Source: Bradyrhizobium commune (GTDB lineage Bacteria > Pseudomonadota > Alphaproteobacteria > Rhizobiales > Xanthobacteraceae). From it: a DNA stretch of 64,000 nt. The stretch covers positions 2,232,001-2,296,000 of the forward strand of contig NZ_CP061379.1 of the NCBI RefSeq assembly GCF_015624505.1. Reading direction: 5' to 3'. Numbering within the stretch: the stretch's first letter is position 1; each line of letters begins with the position of its first letter. The notes beneath the pieces are model-generated. The model was given only the letters and a program-made list of their open reading frames with translations. It did not search any database and was not told where the DNA came from. Shown piece by piece: positions 8,236-16,725 of this stretch. Both the position numbers and the translations under genes were made by a program.

Positions 8236-8844
8236 CTATTCCAGTTCCTGCTGGATGACGCGACCGAGCGCGAACAGGCGCTGGTCGATCGTGGTCGGAA
8301 CCTCGCAGACGAATCGCACCACCTTGCGGCGGTCCTCGAAGATGCGGGTCTCCCAGATCAGCTGATTGCTGAGCGCCTCGACCTTGGTGTCGTCGCGTGG
8401 CGTCGCGCCCTGGAGGGTCTGGAGCTGGATCGTCTCGTCTCGGATCTTGTCGGCGGCCTCGCGCTGCTTGCGGCTGACGCGTTCGAGCCCGCTCATGACC
8501 TGGGAGCGCTGGGCGTTGAGGGTGTCGAACAGGCCGGCGAACAACAGCTTTGCATTGGTGGATTTGTCGCTCGCCGAACCCGCCAGAAATTCCTTCACCG
8601 ACTTCTCGGCCTCGTCCAGCGGCGTCTTGCGCGCCGCGAGCTTCGAGACCAGCGCGCTGACTTTGGCGTCGTCTTTCCACTTGCTCTCGGCGTTGTCGAG
8701 CGCCGGACCGGCCCAGACGGCCGCGAGCGAAATGTCCGGCACCTTTGCCTGCGTACAGGGCCAGTCGGGATAGCGCGGATCGGCCGCGTGCGCGGCCGTG
8801 CCCGCGACTGCCAGGACGACCATCGCTGCGATCAGAACTCTCAT
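8236..8844 (-). CDS. Exported protein, last gene of the PQQ-associated ABC operon
   Basis: A 202-residue protein. Residues 1-20 are a signal peptide (VLIAAMVVLAVAGTAAHAAD). The mature part is mainly helical with many charged residues (LAARKTPLDEAEKSVKEFL, VSRKQREAADKIRDETIQL), two Cys (WPCTQ and FVCEV) and no membrane segment. Its ATG at 8844 overlaps the permease stop in ATGA, so it is translated with the transporter. Similar exported helical proteins follow the permease in PQQ/lanthanide loci, but I cannot give a function. A periplasmic accessory role in transport is an inference from coupling. Confidence 0.75.
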   Translation of the reverse strand: MRVLIAAMVVLAVAGTAAHAADPRYPDWPCTQAKVPDISLAAVWAGPALDNAESKWKDDAKVSALVSKLAARKTPLDEAEKSVKEFLAGSASDKSTNAKLLFAGLFDTLNAQRSQVMSGLERVSRKQREAADKIRDETIQLQTLQGATPRDDTKVEALSNQLIWETRIFEDRRKVVRFVCEVPTTIDQRLFALGRVIQQELE

Positions 8845-9689
8845 CCTTCGCCTCCTGCGGGCCCGCGCCGCGCCAGCCCGCGCGAGGGATCATAGGCGAA
8901 AATCGCTGCCGTCATGAAGACGATTGTGCAGGCCGCGACCACCGCCAGCGAGATCCAGTTGATCTGCCCATAGAGCGCGAAGCGGATCAGCTCGACCGCG
9001 TGGGTGAACGGATTGGCCTCGCAGACATAATAAAGATAGGGGCTGCCTTCCTGCACCCGCCAGAGCGGATAGAGCGCCGAGGACGCAAAGAACATCGGGA
9101 AGATGACAAAATTCATCACGCCGGCAAAGTTCTCCAGCTGCTTGATGCCGGAGGAGATCAGCATGCCGAGCGAGCCCAGCATCAGCCCGGACAGCACCAG
9201 CGCCGGCAGCACGGTGAGATAGCCGATCGGGGGCGGGGTGATATCCCAGAACCAGGCGATGATCAGGAACGCATAGACCTGGAGCAGCGACACCGCGGTG
9301 CCGGCGAGCAGCTTGCAGAACAGCAGGAAGCCGCGCGGCAGCGGGCTCACCAGCAGCGTGCGCATGTTGCCCATCTCGCGGTCATAGACCATCGAGAGCG
9401 AGGACTGCATGCCGTTGAAGAGCTGGATCATCGCCATCAACCCGGGCGCGATGAAGACCTCGTAGAGGATGTAGGTCTCGTAGGGCGGGATGATGGAGAT
9501 GCCGAGCACCTGGCGGAAGCCGGCGGCGAAGATGAACAGCCACACCAGCGGCCGCACCAGCGCCGAGACGAAGCGCTCGCGCTGATGCAGGAAGCGCAGG
9601 CCCTCGCGCCAGACGATGCCGGTGAGGCAGGTCATGTACTCCTGGAGCGAGAAGCCGCGCGGTGTGTCACGTGCCGTGATGCTGCTCAT
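8841..9689 (-). CDS. ABC-2 type permease, PQQ-dependent alcohol dehydrogenase-associated
   Basis: A 282-residue inner-membrane permease of the ABC-2 class with six hydrophobic segments (LVWLFIFAAGF, MAMIQLFNGMQ, LLQVYAFLIIAWFW, LPALVLSGLMLGSLGMLI, NFVIFPMFFASSALYPLW, ISLAVVAACTIVFMTAAI). The family hallmark RTLLVSPLPRGFLLFCKL is present. It is coupled at both ends by ATGA overlaps, upstream with the ATPase and downstream with the exported protein. In methylotrophs the equivalent permease and ATPase are part of lanthanide-utilisation transport (LutF/LutE); elsewhere they accompany PQQ-dependent phenylethanol or ethanol oxidation. The transported substrate is not shown by sequence. Confidence 0.87.
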   Translation of the reverse strand: MSSITARDTPRGFSLQEYMTCLTGIVWREGLRFLHQRERFVSALVRPLVWLFIFAAGFRQVLGISIIPPYETYILYEVFIAPGLMAMIQLFNGMQSSLSMVYDREMGNMRTLLVSPLPRGFLLFCKLLAGTAVSLLQVYAFLIIAWFWDITPPPIGYLTVLPALVLSGLMLGSLGMLISSGIKQLENFAGVMNFVIFPMFFASSALYPLWRVQEGSPYLYYVCEANPFTHAVELIRFALYGQINWISLAVVAACTIVFMTAAIFAYDPSRGLARRGPAGGEG

Positions 9690-10492
9690 GCGCCGCCTCC
9701 CGGCATGGTTTGCGCGCCGGTCAGGCGCATGAAGGCGGTGTTCACGTCCTGTGCGCCCGCTTCGGTGATCACGCGGTTCATCGGGCCCTGCGCCAGCACC
9801 TTGCCCTGGTGCAGTACGACGAGATCGTCGCCGGCGGTGATCTCGTCGAACAGATGCGTGGCCCAGAGCACGCCGATGCCTTGTTCGGTGACGAGCTGGC
9901 GGACATGGCTGATGATGTCGGCGCGCGCCTTGACGTCGAGGCCGACGGTCGGCTCGTCCAGCAAGAGCAGCCGCGGCCGATGCAGCAGCGCGCGGGCGAT
10001 CTCCAGCCGTCGCATCTGTCCGCCGGAGAGATCGCGCACCTTGCTGCCGGCGCGGTCGGCAAGCCCGATGCGCGCGAGCAGCTCGGCGCTGCGCGCGGCG
10101 GCCTCGCGGCGGCTGATGCCGTGGAGAGCGGCGTGATAGAGCAGGTTTTGCGTCAGCGACAGGTCGAGATCGAGCGTGCGCGGCTGGAACACCACGCCGA
10201 GCAGCCGCAGCGCCTCGCCGGGCGCGCGGCTGATGTCGTGGCCGAAAATGCCGATGCGCCCGGACTGGATGCCGAAGAGCCGCGTGATCAACGAGAACAG
10301 GGTGCTCTTGCCCGCGCCATTGAGGCCGAGCAGCGCCGTGAAACTCGCGGGCTGCACATTGAAGGAGACGTCAATCAGCGCCCGCCGCGGGCCATAGGAA
10401 TGGTTGATGCCGTCGAGCGACAGCGCCGGCACCGCGGCCGGATCTGGCCCTGGCGTCTCGCGTGGCTCGGCGATGGGGGCGGGGCTGGTCAT
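9686..10492 (-). CDS. ABC transporter ATP-binding protein, PQQ-associated
   Basis: A 268-residue ATPase with Walker A GLNGAGKST, a Q-loop (VVFQPRTLDLDLSL), signature LSGGQMRRLEIARA, Walker B LLLLDEPTVGLD and switch His WATHLFDE. The N-terminal 25 residues are Pro-rich (AEPRETPGPDPAAVP). It pairs with the ABC-2 permease encoded next, with both gene junctions being 4-base ATGA overlaps. The closest described role is the PQQ/lanthanide-linked ABC system (LutE-like). It probably acts with the binding protein encoded two genes upstream, although ABC-2 permeases usually export. Confidence 0.88.
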   Translation of the reverse strand: MTSPAPIAEPRETPGPDPAAVPALSLDGINHSYGPRRALIDVSFNVQPASFTALLGLNGAGKSTLFSLITRLFGIQSGRIGIFGHDISRAPGEALRLLGVVFQPRTLDLDLSLTQNLLYHAALHGISRREAAARSAELLARIGLADRAGSKVRDLSGGQMRRLEIARALLHRPRLLLLDEPTVGLDVKARADIISHVRQLVTEQGIGVLWATHLFDEITAGDDLVVLHQGKVLAQGPMNRVITEAGAQDVNTAFMRLTGAQTMPGGGA

Positions 10493-11448
10493 GGTGCGAT
10501 CGTGATGCCCCAGGGCAATTCGCCCACCTGAATGGTCTTGATGACCTTTTGCGCGGCGACGTCGATGACGGAGACGTCGTTCGACACGCCGTTGGTCGTC
10601 AGCAGGTATTTTTCATCCGGCGTGAACGCCATGTGCCAGACGCGTTGCCCGACCAGCAGATATTTCGTCACCTTGCGCGTGGCGGTGTCGACCACGGCAA
10701 CGCGGTTGGCGGGGCCGAGCGCAACGAAGGCGGTCTTGTCGTCCTTGGTCATGGCGATGCCGACCGGCTGGATCGCCTCGCGGCGCAGGCCCGGGATGTC
10801 GAAATTGATCTTGCCGATCACCTCGTGCTTGCCGGGATCGACGATCGACACGGTGCCGCCGATCTCGGACGAGACCCACAGCTCCGAGCTGTCGTGCTTG
10901 AACTCGGCAAAGCGCGGCCGCGCGTCGACCAGCACGTTGGCAACGATCTGGCGCGACGATGTGTCGATGAAATGCGCCATGTTGGTGGTTTCCGACGTGT
11001 TGATCAAAATCTTGCCGTCGGGGCTGATGGTCATGCCCTCGGGCTCGACGCCAACCTGAATGTCGCCGAGGCGGGCGCGCTTCTCCAGATCAATCACGGT
11101 GACCGTGTTGTCGTTCTCGTTGGCGACATAAAGCGTTTTGCCGGCCGCATCCTGGGTGAACAGCTCGGGGTCCGGACCCGAGGGCAGGCTGTCCACCACT
11201 CCTTGCGTCTTGGCGTCGATCACCTGGATGGTGTCGTCGTCACCGACGGCGACCATCACGAATTTTCCATCGCGCGTGAACGCGATGCCGCGCGGGCGCT
11301 GGCCGACCTTGATGGTCTTGGTCACGGTCCAGCTGTCGGTGTCGATCACCGAGACCGTGTTGCTCTTCTCGTTCGAGACATAGGCAACGAAGGCATGTGC
11401 CGGCGTGGCGGCAAACGCCAACCCGAAGAGCAGCCCGACACGCAACAT
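10489..11448 (-). CDS. YVTN beta-propeller protein, PQQ-dependent catabolism-associated
   Basis: A 319-residue exported propeller. I chose the ATG at 11448 because it begins a compact signal peptide (MLRVGLLFGLAFAATPAHAF) seven bases after the upstream stop; an ATG at 11472 with GGAGAG before it is the alternative. At least six blades of the YVTN type are visible (YVSNEKSNTVSVIDT, FVMVAVGDDDTIQVID, LYVANENDNTVTVIDL, ILINTSETTNMAHFID, TAFVALGPANRVAVVD, LLTTNGVSNDVSVIDV). It overlaps the ATPase by 4 bases. This family always sits between ABC genes of PQQ loci; a propeller could bind a cofactor, metal or partner, but its role is unproven. Confidence 0.86.
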   Translation of the reverse strand: MLRVGLLFGLAFAATPAHAFVAYVSNEKSNTVSVIDTDSWTVTKTIKVGQRPRGIAFTRDGKFVMVAVGDDDTIQVIDAKTQGVVDSLPSGPDPELFTQDAAGKTLYVANENDNTVTVIDLEKRARLGDIQVGVEPEGMTISPDGKILINTSETTNMAHFIDTSSRQIVANVLVDARPRFAEFKHDSSELWVSSEIGGTVSIVDPGKHEVIGKINFDIPGLRREAIQPVGIAMTKDDKTAFVALGPANRVAVVDTATRKVTKYLLVGQRVWHMAFTPDEKYLLTTNGVSNDVSVIDVAAQKVIKTIQVGELPWGITIAP

Positions 11449-11456
11449 CTGCTTTC

Positions 11457-12653
11457 TCACTTCAACTTGCATTTGCTCTCCGGACGATCGTAGCCGAGCG
11501 TGTCGAGCTCGGAGACCTGGTGCAGAAATCCCTCCTGCGGCGACACCGACACCACCATGCGGCCATCGACCAGCAGGATCGGCTGGCGCAGCTGGAGATT
11601 CCAGTCGCGCAGGGTCAGCTTGGTGCCCTTGAAGGCGGCGACGGAGAAGTCCGGCCCCTTGATGAAATCGGTGACCTTCTTGATATCGCCGGAATTGGTG
11701 CGCGAGGTGGCTTCGCCAATCATACGCACCGCGGTCCAGGCCTGCATGTCGAGCGCGGTCATGCGCCGCGAGTTCAGCTTCATGAAGCGGTTCTGCATCT
11801 GGGTCGCGCCCCACTGGTCCTGCGCGGCGTCCCAGCTGCGCGGCACCAGGCCGGCTGAGCCCGCGACGGGCCGCGGATCCCAGGTGCGGTAGGGCAGATA
11901 GGCGCCGAACACCTCGCTCTCGTCGGCGGCGACCAGCACATCGTATGCCGGCGCTTGCTGGGTAAAGACCGGCATCTGGCGCTGGATCAATGTCACACCG
12001 CTATCGGTACGACGCGCGCCGCCGGTGTCTTCAAAGGTGCGCTCCTGCACGATCTTGGCGCCGAAGCGTGTGGCGGCGCGGCGCAGCGCGTCGGCATAGA
12101 GCTTGTCCTCGTCATGCGAGCCGACCACGAGCAGCCAGCGCGACCAGCGCTTCCACACCAGGTACTGGCCGAGCGCATCCGCCAGCATCGAGCGCGTCGG
12201 TGCGGTGTGGATGACATTGGCGCGGCAATCGGCTTCGCGCAGCCGCTCGTCGATTGCGCCGGCGTTAAACAGCAGCGTGCCGCGGTCGCGCAGGGAATCT
12301 GCGACTTTCAGCAGCGCGTCGGCCGGCAGGTCGGCAATGATGAAGCCGTTGCGCGCGGCGAGGTCGGCCGCGGCCTGGATCGCGTCCTCGCCTTCCCTGA
12401 TGCGGCGTTCTTCCAGCGTGAAACGCTGGTTGAGGAATTTGCCCGTGGTGTTGTTGTCCTCGACCGCGAGGCGGGCGCCGGCGACGCCGTCATTGTCCGC
12501 GGGCTGCTCGACCAGCGACAGTGTCGATCTGGTGCCGGCGATTCCGAGATAGCCGACGCCGATCATGACCGGGTCGGCCGCGAGCGCTTGCGTCGCGGCA
12601 AGGCTCAAACCGACAAGACTCAGGCCGATCAGGCCGAGCGACCCTCGGATCAT
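11457..12653 (-). CDS. Periplasmic binding protein of PQQ-associated ABC system (LutA-like)
   Basis: A 398-residue exported protein, first gene of the five-gene operon. The signal peptide is about residues 1-26 (SLVGLSLAATQALAAD). The two-lobed branched-chain-amino-acid-like fold shows in MIGVGYLGIAG, AARNGFIIADLPADALLKV, RWSRWLLVVGSHDEDKLYADA and PYRTWDPRPVAGSAGLVPRSW. This is the family linked to PQQ ABC transporters and, in methylotrophs, to lanthanide uptake (LutA). It may bind a lanthanide-chelate or a PQQ-related compound; the sequence alone does not distinguish these. It is divergent from the 12758 gene. Confidence 0.85.
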   Translation of the reverse strand: MIRGSLGLIGLSLVGLSLAATQALAADPVMIGVGYLGIAGTRSTLSLVEQPADNDGVAGARLAVEDNNTTGKFLNQRFTLEERRIREGEDAIQAAADLAARNGFIIADLPADALLKVADSLRDRGTLLFNAGAIDERLREADCRANVIHTAPTRSMLADALGQYLVWKRWSRWLLVVGSHDEDKLYADALRRAATRFGAKIVQERTFEDTGGARRTDSGVTLIQRQMPVFTQQAPAYDVLVAADESEVFGAYLPYRTWDPRPVAGSAGLVPRSWDAAQDQWGATQMQNRFMKLNSRRMTALDMQAWTAVRMIGEATSRTNSGDIKKVTDFIKGPDFSVAAFKGTKLTLRDWNLQLRQPILLVDGRMVVSVSPQEGFLHQVSELDTLGYDRPESKCKLK

Positions 12654-12757
12654 GCTTCCTCCGTAGGCTCCCCGGCTTGACCGCCGATGGAGAATTGTTT
12701 CTCTTCAAGCATGACCGATTTGGCCGGGCTTGCAACCCCGCATTTGGAATCACGATC

Positions 12758-13258
12758 ATGCGAGCGCTGATAACCATCGCGACTTTGTTGCTGAGTGGTT
12801 CGGGCGCGTTCGCCGATCCGCCAAAACTCGCCGTGTTCGATTTCGAGCTGATCGATACCAGCCTGCCCGGCGAGTTCTACGGCTCCAAGCCGGAGGAGGC
12901 GCGTCTCGATCGGATCAGCGAGCAGTTGCGCAAGGAACTGGCCGAGTCGGGCCGGTTCCAGGTGCTCGACATTGCGCCGGTTCGGGACGCTGCCCAGCAC
13001 AGCAATCTGCAGGCCTGCGGCGGCTGTGATCTCAAGCTTGCGGGAGAGTTGGGCGCCGATATCGAAATCACTGGCCTCGTGCAGAAGGTCTCGAACCTGA
13101 TCATCAACCTCAACATCTACCTGCGCGACGTGAAGACCGGCAACTTGATCACGGCCGCCAGCGCCGACATGCGCGGCAACACCGACGAATCCTGGACGCG
13201 CACGATGAGCTATCTCATCCGCAACCGATTGCTCGCGCCGAATTACGGGCGGCCGTGA
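12758..13258 (+). CDS. Exported DUF3280/DUF2380-like protein
   Basis: A 166-residue exported protein. Residues 1-20 are a signal peptide (LITIATLLLSGSGAFAD). The mature part starts KLAVFDFELIDTSL and contains LRKELAESGRFQVLDIAPV, then a Cys pair ACGGCDLKLAGELGADIEITG and an RDVKTGNLITAASADMRG strand pair. This is the pattern of small periplasmic proteins of the DUF3280 type that resemble the N-terminal fold of TolB-like assembly proteins. It starts 105 bases from the divergent LutA-like gene, and homologues often sit in PQQ-accessory clusters. Function unknown. Confidence 0.75.
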   Translation: MRALITIATLLLSGSGAFADPPKLAVFDFELIDTSLPGEFYGSKPEEARLDRISEQLRKELAESGRFQVLDIAPVRDAAQHSNLQACGGCDLKLAGELGADIEITGLVQKVSNLIINLNIYLRDVKTGNLITAASADMRGNTDESWTRTMSYLIRNRLLAPNYGRP

Positions 13259-13290
13259 GGTTTTCGCCTCTCCCTGGCTGTGCGCTGCTT

Positions 13291-13438
13291 TCCCTCTCCC
13301 CTTGCGGGAGAGGGTGGCTCGCCGCGAAGCGGCGAGACGGGTGAGGGGTTTCTCTCCGCGAGTCCACCCTCATTTGAGTTTGCGGAAACAACCCCTCATC
13401 CGGCGCTTCGCGCCACCTTCTCCCACAAGGGGAGAAGG
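13291..13438. repeat. Dispersed palindromic repeat, copy 2
   Basis: Related to the element at 4231-4419. It opens CCCTCTCCCCTTGCGGGAGA and closes CTTCTCCCACAAGGGGAGAA, each a hairpin, with internal hairpin GCTCGCCGCGAAGCGGCGAG and GTGAGGGGTTTCTC. It fills the gap between convergent genes, so it may terminate both. The two copies differ in interior length (148 versus 189 bases). Confidence 0.8.
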
Positions 13439-13470
13439 AAGAACGCAGCGTGCGCCTGGCGCGCAGAGCC

Positions 13471-14316
13471 TCACCCCTTCAGTCTCTCCGCATGCCACTG
13501 CAGATGATCGCTCATGAAGGTCGAGATGAAATAATAGCTGTGGTCGTAGCCGGGCTGCCGCCGCAGCGTCAGCGGGATGTTGGCCTTGGTGCAGGCCGCC
13601 TGGAGCAGCTCCGGCTTGAGCTGTTCTTTGAGGAAATTGTCTGCCTCGCCGACGTCGACGAGGAAGCCGGAATATTTCGCGCCGTCCTCGATCAGCGCCA
13701 CGGTGTCGTGGTTGCGCCAGTTGTCCTTGTTCGGCCCGAGATAGCCGGTCAGCGCCTTGATGCCCCAGGGCACCTGCGACGGGGCCACGATCGGCGCGAA
13801 CGCACTTGCCGCGCGATAGCGGTGCGGATTGCGCAGCGCCACCGTCAGCGCGCCGTGACCGCCCATGGAATGGCCCATGATTGATTGCCGCTTGGGGTCG
13901 ACCGGAAAGTTCTCCGCGACAAGCTTCGGCAGTTCGTCGGTGACATAGCTCCACATGCGATAGTTGCGCGCGAACGGCGCTTCGGTGGCATCGACATAGA
14001 AGCCGGCGCCCAGGCCGAAATCATAGGCATTGTTGGCGTCGCCCGGGACGTCCGGTCCGCGCGGTGAGGTGTCGGGGGCGACGAAGATCAGGCCGAGCTC
14101 GGCGCAGGCTTTGCGGAATTCGCCCTTCTCGGTGACGTTGGCATGGGTGCAGGTGAGCCCGGAGAGATACCAGACCACCGGCAGCTTCGTGCCGTCGGGA
14201 TGCAACGGAACGTAGACCGAGAACACCATGTCGGTGCCGGTCGCCTGGCTCGCATGGCGGTACACGCCCTGCACGCCGCCATAGGATTTGTTGGTCGAGA
14301 CAGTCTGGAAAGTCAT
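13471..14316 (-). CDS. fghA: S-formylglutathione hydrolase
   Basis: A 281-residue cytoplasmic alpha/beta hydrolase, the standard length of the family. It hydrolyses S-formylglutathione to formate and glutathione, the second step of glutathione-dependent formaldehyde oxidation. The nucleophile motif is GHSMGGHG (Ser150), with Asp226 in GEADNFL and His259 in QPGYDHSYYF completing the triad. SGLTCTHAN and APDTSPRG are family signatures. The glutathione-dependent formaldehyde dehydrogenase gene is not in the window. Its placement between PQQ-accessory genes and a two-component pair supports the methanol/formaldehyde reading of the region. Confidence 0.93.
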   Translation of the reverse strand: MTFQTVSTNKSYGGVQGVYRHASQATGTDMVFSVYVPLHPDGTKLPVVWYLSGLTCTHANVTEKGEFRKACAELGLIFVAPDTSPRGPDVPGDANNAYDFGLGAGFYVDATEAPFARNYRMWSYVTDELPKLVAENFPVDPKRQSIMGHSMGGHGALTVALRNPHRYRAASAFAPIVAPSQVPWGIKALTGYLGPNKDNWRNHDTVALIEDGAKYSGFLVDVGEADNFLKEQLKPELLQAACTKANIPLTLRRQPGYDHSYYFISTFMSDHLQWHAERLKG

Positions 14317-14395
14317 GCCATTTCGCTCCGTGGCATCTCACCACATCAACATTGCAACGCTGTATGACCGAATTTGTGGCGGCTGTCGCGCCTCG

Positions 14396-15016
14396 TCAGG
14401 CCACGCCGCTATCGATCGCCATCCGCACCAGTTCGACCGAGGTCTTCACGCCGAGCTTCTGCCGTATGATCGAGGAGGTGTTGGCGACCGTCTTGTAGGA
14501 CGATTGCACCAGCCAGGCGATCTCGGACAGGCTCTTTCCGGCGCTGAGCAGCCGCAAGATCTCCATCTCGCGCGCGTTCAGCTTCGACAGCGGGCTCTGC
14601 GCCAGCGACGGCCCCGCGAAAGCGATGCTGCGTGCGATCGCGGTGGGCAGATAAGTGCCGCCGCTTCCGACCGCGCGGATCGCCTCGACGAGGTCGTTGG
14701 GATCGCCGGTCTTGGAGACATAGCCCTTGGCGCCGGATTCGATCGCGCGCGCGGCAAACGCAGGGTCGTCGTTCATGCTGAACATGATGATGCGCGCCTC
14801 GGGCGCGCGTTCGAGGATGCGGCGCGCGAGCTCGAAGCCGGAGACGGTCGGCAGGTTGATGTCGATGATGGAGAGGTCGGGGCGCTCGACGATGAAGACG
14901 CTCTCGCCGTCTTCGGCGTCGGCGGCCTCCAGGATCTCGATCTCGCCTTCGTCGGCCAGCACGGCGCGGCAGCCGGAGGCGACAATGGGATGATCGTCGA
15001 CGATCAGAATGCGCAT
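14396..15016 (-). CDS. LuxR-family two-component response regulator
   Basis: A 206-residue regulator. The receiver domain (1-120) has the acidic pair in VDDHP, phosphoacceptor Asp52 in SIIDINLP and Lys102 in YVSKTGD. The C-terminal LuxR-type helix-turn-helix (about 142-200) shows LNAREMEILRLLSAGKSLSEIA and VANTSSIIRQKLGVK. The ATG at 15016 follows GGGGAACG. It is divergent from the histidine kinase at 15208 and should be its partner. LuxR-type pairs named FlhSR, MxaYX or ElmSR control methanol and formaldehyde oxidation in other alphaproteobacteria; this pair may be equivalent, given the adjacent fghA. Confidence 0.9.
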   Translation of the reverse strand: MRILIVDDHPIVASGCRAVLADEGEIEILEAADAEDGESVFIVERPDLSIIDINLPTVSGFELARRILERAPEARIIMFSMNDDPAFAARAIESGAKGYVSKTGDPNDLVEAIRAVGSGGTYLPTAIARSIAFAGPSLAQSPLSKLNAREMEILRLLSAGKSLSEIAWLVQSSYKTVANTSSIIRQKLGVKTSVELVRMAIDSGVA

Positions 15017-15207
15017 GGGCGTTCCCCGGGACAGCCTCGGCCTGTTTTGCAGCGCACGGTGCCGAATGAGGGACACGCGCGTGCCCCATGTCGGGTCATG
15101 CAACCCGGCCGGGATTGCTGTACGGTTTCGATTAGATATCGGCCGCTTCGCCTCTGTCAACGCTATCGGATGGACGCGAGCGATCCTTCGTGGGGCAGGC
15201 GAAAGCA

Positions 15208-16563
15208 ATGTGGCAAAATCTCTCCTTGCGCGCGCGCATCAACCTGTTGCTGGCGCTGCTGCTGGCGCTGGGGCTCGCCGTCAACATCGCCCGCCAGGTC
15301 GCGGAAGCAGGTCCCCGTGTTCAGGCCGAGGACCAGAGCGTGATCCGGCTCGCACGCGAGTTCATCGAGATGATCGTTGCCGATCTCAACGAGGCGCCGG
15401 ACCCCGATGCCCGGCTAAACCAGATCGCGAACGACCTCAATCGTCTCCGCCATGTCAGTATCGCGCTTCGCGATTCCGGCGGGAACCCGCTGACGCCGCC
15501 GCGCACTGAGGCCGATGACGACACGCCCGGGCCGCCGGCCTGGTTCGTCAGCCTGGTTCATCCAGAGCAGACCGCCGTCAGTGTTCCCGTCTCGGTCCAT
15601 GGCAAGCCCGGTTCCCTGGTGATTACCTCGCATCCCACTGACGAGATCGCCGAGATCTGGGACGCCATCGTCACGCAGCTCGAGGTCGGCTCGGCCATCG
15701 CGCTCGTGCTGTTCCTGGTGATGATGACGGTCGTCGGCCGGGCGCTGGCGCCGCTCGAATCATTGGCGCAAACGATGGCCGAACTCGAGGGCGGCCACTA
15801 CGACGCGCGCGCGACGCCCGGCGGCGCGCCCGAGCTGGCTGCGATCTGCACCAAGCTCAATCATCTCGCGGCGACATTGGGGGAGGCGGTCGAGGACAAG
15901 CGGCGCCTTGCCGAGCGCGCGGTGTCGCTCCAGGACGTTGAGCGCAAGGAGATCGCGCGCGAGCTGCATGACGAGTTCGGGCCCTATCTGTTTTCGCTGC
16001 GCGCGCATGCGAGCGCGTTGGCCAAGCTCGCCGATGGGCGCGCGCCAAATGCGGACGCCGTGCGAAAACATGGCGGCGCCTTGCTCGAGCAGATCAACGC
16101 GCTTCAGCAATTCACCCGTCGTGTGCTGGAGCGCTTGAGGCCCGTCGGCCTTGCCGAGCTTGGTCTCGGCAAGGCGCTTGAATCGCTGTCGCGGCTGTGG
16201 CGGGAATCGCATCCCGATGTCGCGATCGAGACCACGATCTCGCCGTCGCTTGGGATCACCGGCGAAACCGCCGACCTCACCATCTACCGCGTCGTGCAGG
16301 AGGCGCTCACCAACGCGTTCCGTCACGCCGGCGCGACCGCGATCAATGTCGTGATCGAGCCGGCGGAGCAGGGCCGCGATGGCCGCGGTTGCGCCCGGGT
16401 GCGGGTCAGCGACAACGGCCACGGCATGGAGCCGGGCCAGAAGCTCGGCTTCGGCCTTGTCGGCATGCGCGAGCGCATTCTGGCGCTGGGCGGCACGCTC
16501 AACGTGGCGTCTGGCGAGCGCGGTGTCACGGTGGAAGCGCTGGTTCCGACGGCTTCCGCCTGA
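15208..16563 (+). CDS. Membrane sensor histidine kinase, HisKA_3 type
   Basis: A 451-residue kinase. Residues 11-30 and 160-180 are membrane segments enclosing a periplasmic domain of about 130 residues rich in Asp/Glu/Pro. A HAMP region (about 177-230) follows. The HisKA_3 phosphorylation site is IARELHDEFGP (His254), and the HATPase core shows VVQEALTNAFRHAGA, VSDNGHGM and GFGLVGMRERI. The ATG at 15208 is preferred over an in-frame GTG at 15190 because it follows AGGCGAAAGC. The partner is the divergent LuxR-type regulator. The acidic periplasmic loop could sense a cation such as a lanthanide; that is inference. Confidence 0.9.
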   Translation: MWQNLSLRARINLLLALLLALGLAVNIARQVAEAGPRVQAEDQSVIRLAREFIEMIVADLNEAPDPDARLNQIANDLNRLRHVSIALRDSGGNPLTPPRTEADDDTPGPPAWFVSLVHPEQTAVSVPVSVHGKPGSLVITSHPTDEIAEIWDAIVTQLEVGSAIALVLFLVMMTVVGRALAPLESLAQTMAELEGGHYDARATPGGAPELAAICTKLNHLAATLGEAVEDKRRLAERAVSLQDVERKEIARELHDEFGPYLFSLRAHASALAKLADGRAPNADAVRKHGGALLEQINALQQFTRRVLERLRPVGLAELGLGKALESLSRLWRESHPDVAIETTISPSLGITGETADLTIYRVVQEALTNAFRHAGATAINVVIEPAEQGRDGRGCARVRVSDNGHGMEPGQKLGFGLVGMRERILALGGTLNVASGERGVTVEALVPTASA

Positions 16564-16576
16564 TCGGGCCTGACAC

Positions 16577-16607
16577 AATCGGGAAAAATTCCCGATTTCG
16601 TCGGGAA
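16577..16607. promoter_or_regulatory. Triple TCGGGAA half-site array before the TonB receptor gene
   Basis: Just after the kinase stop the sequence holds three 7-base half-sites. TCGGGAA, a 3-base spacer, TTCCCGA, a 5-base spacer, and TCGGGAA again. The first two form a perfect inverted repeat extended to 9-base arms (AATCGGGAA/TTCCCGATT, 16577-16597); the last two form a second inverted repeat (16589-16607). Such clustered symmetric half-sites suit a dimeric LuxR-type response regulator controlling the receptor gene at 16726. The first hairpin could instead end the kinase transcript, but no T-run follows. I did not find the same half-site pair in the other promoters of the region. Confidence 0.5.
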
Positions 16608-16725
16608 GATGGGTGCGGAGCGTGCCCGACCTTTTGTGGCTGGTGCGAGAGATGCTGCCGATTACACTCGTCGCAACCAAACGGCGAAAACAAAACAGCC
16701 GAAGGTGACGGGTGGGACGACAGAA

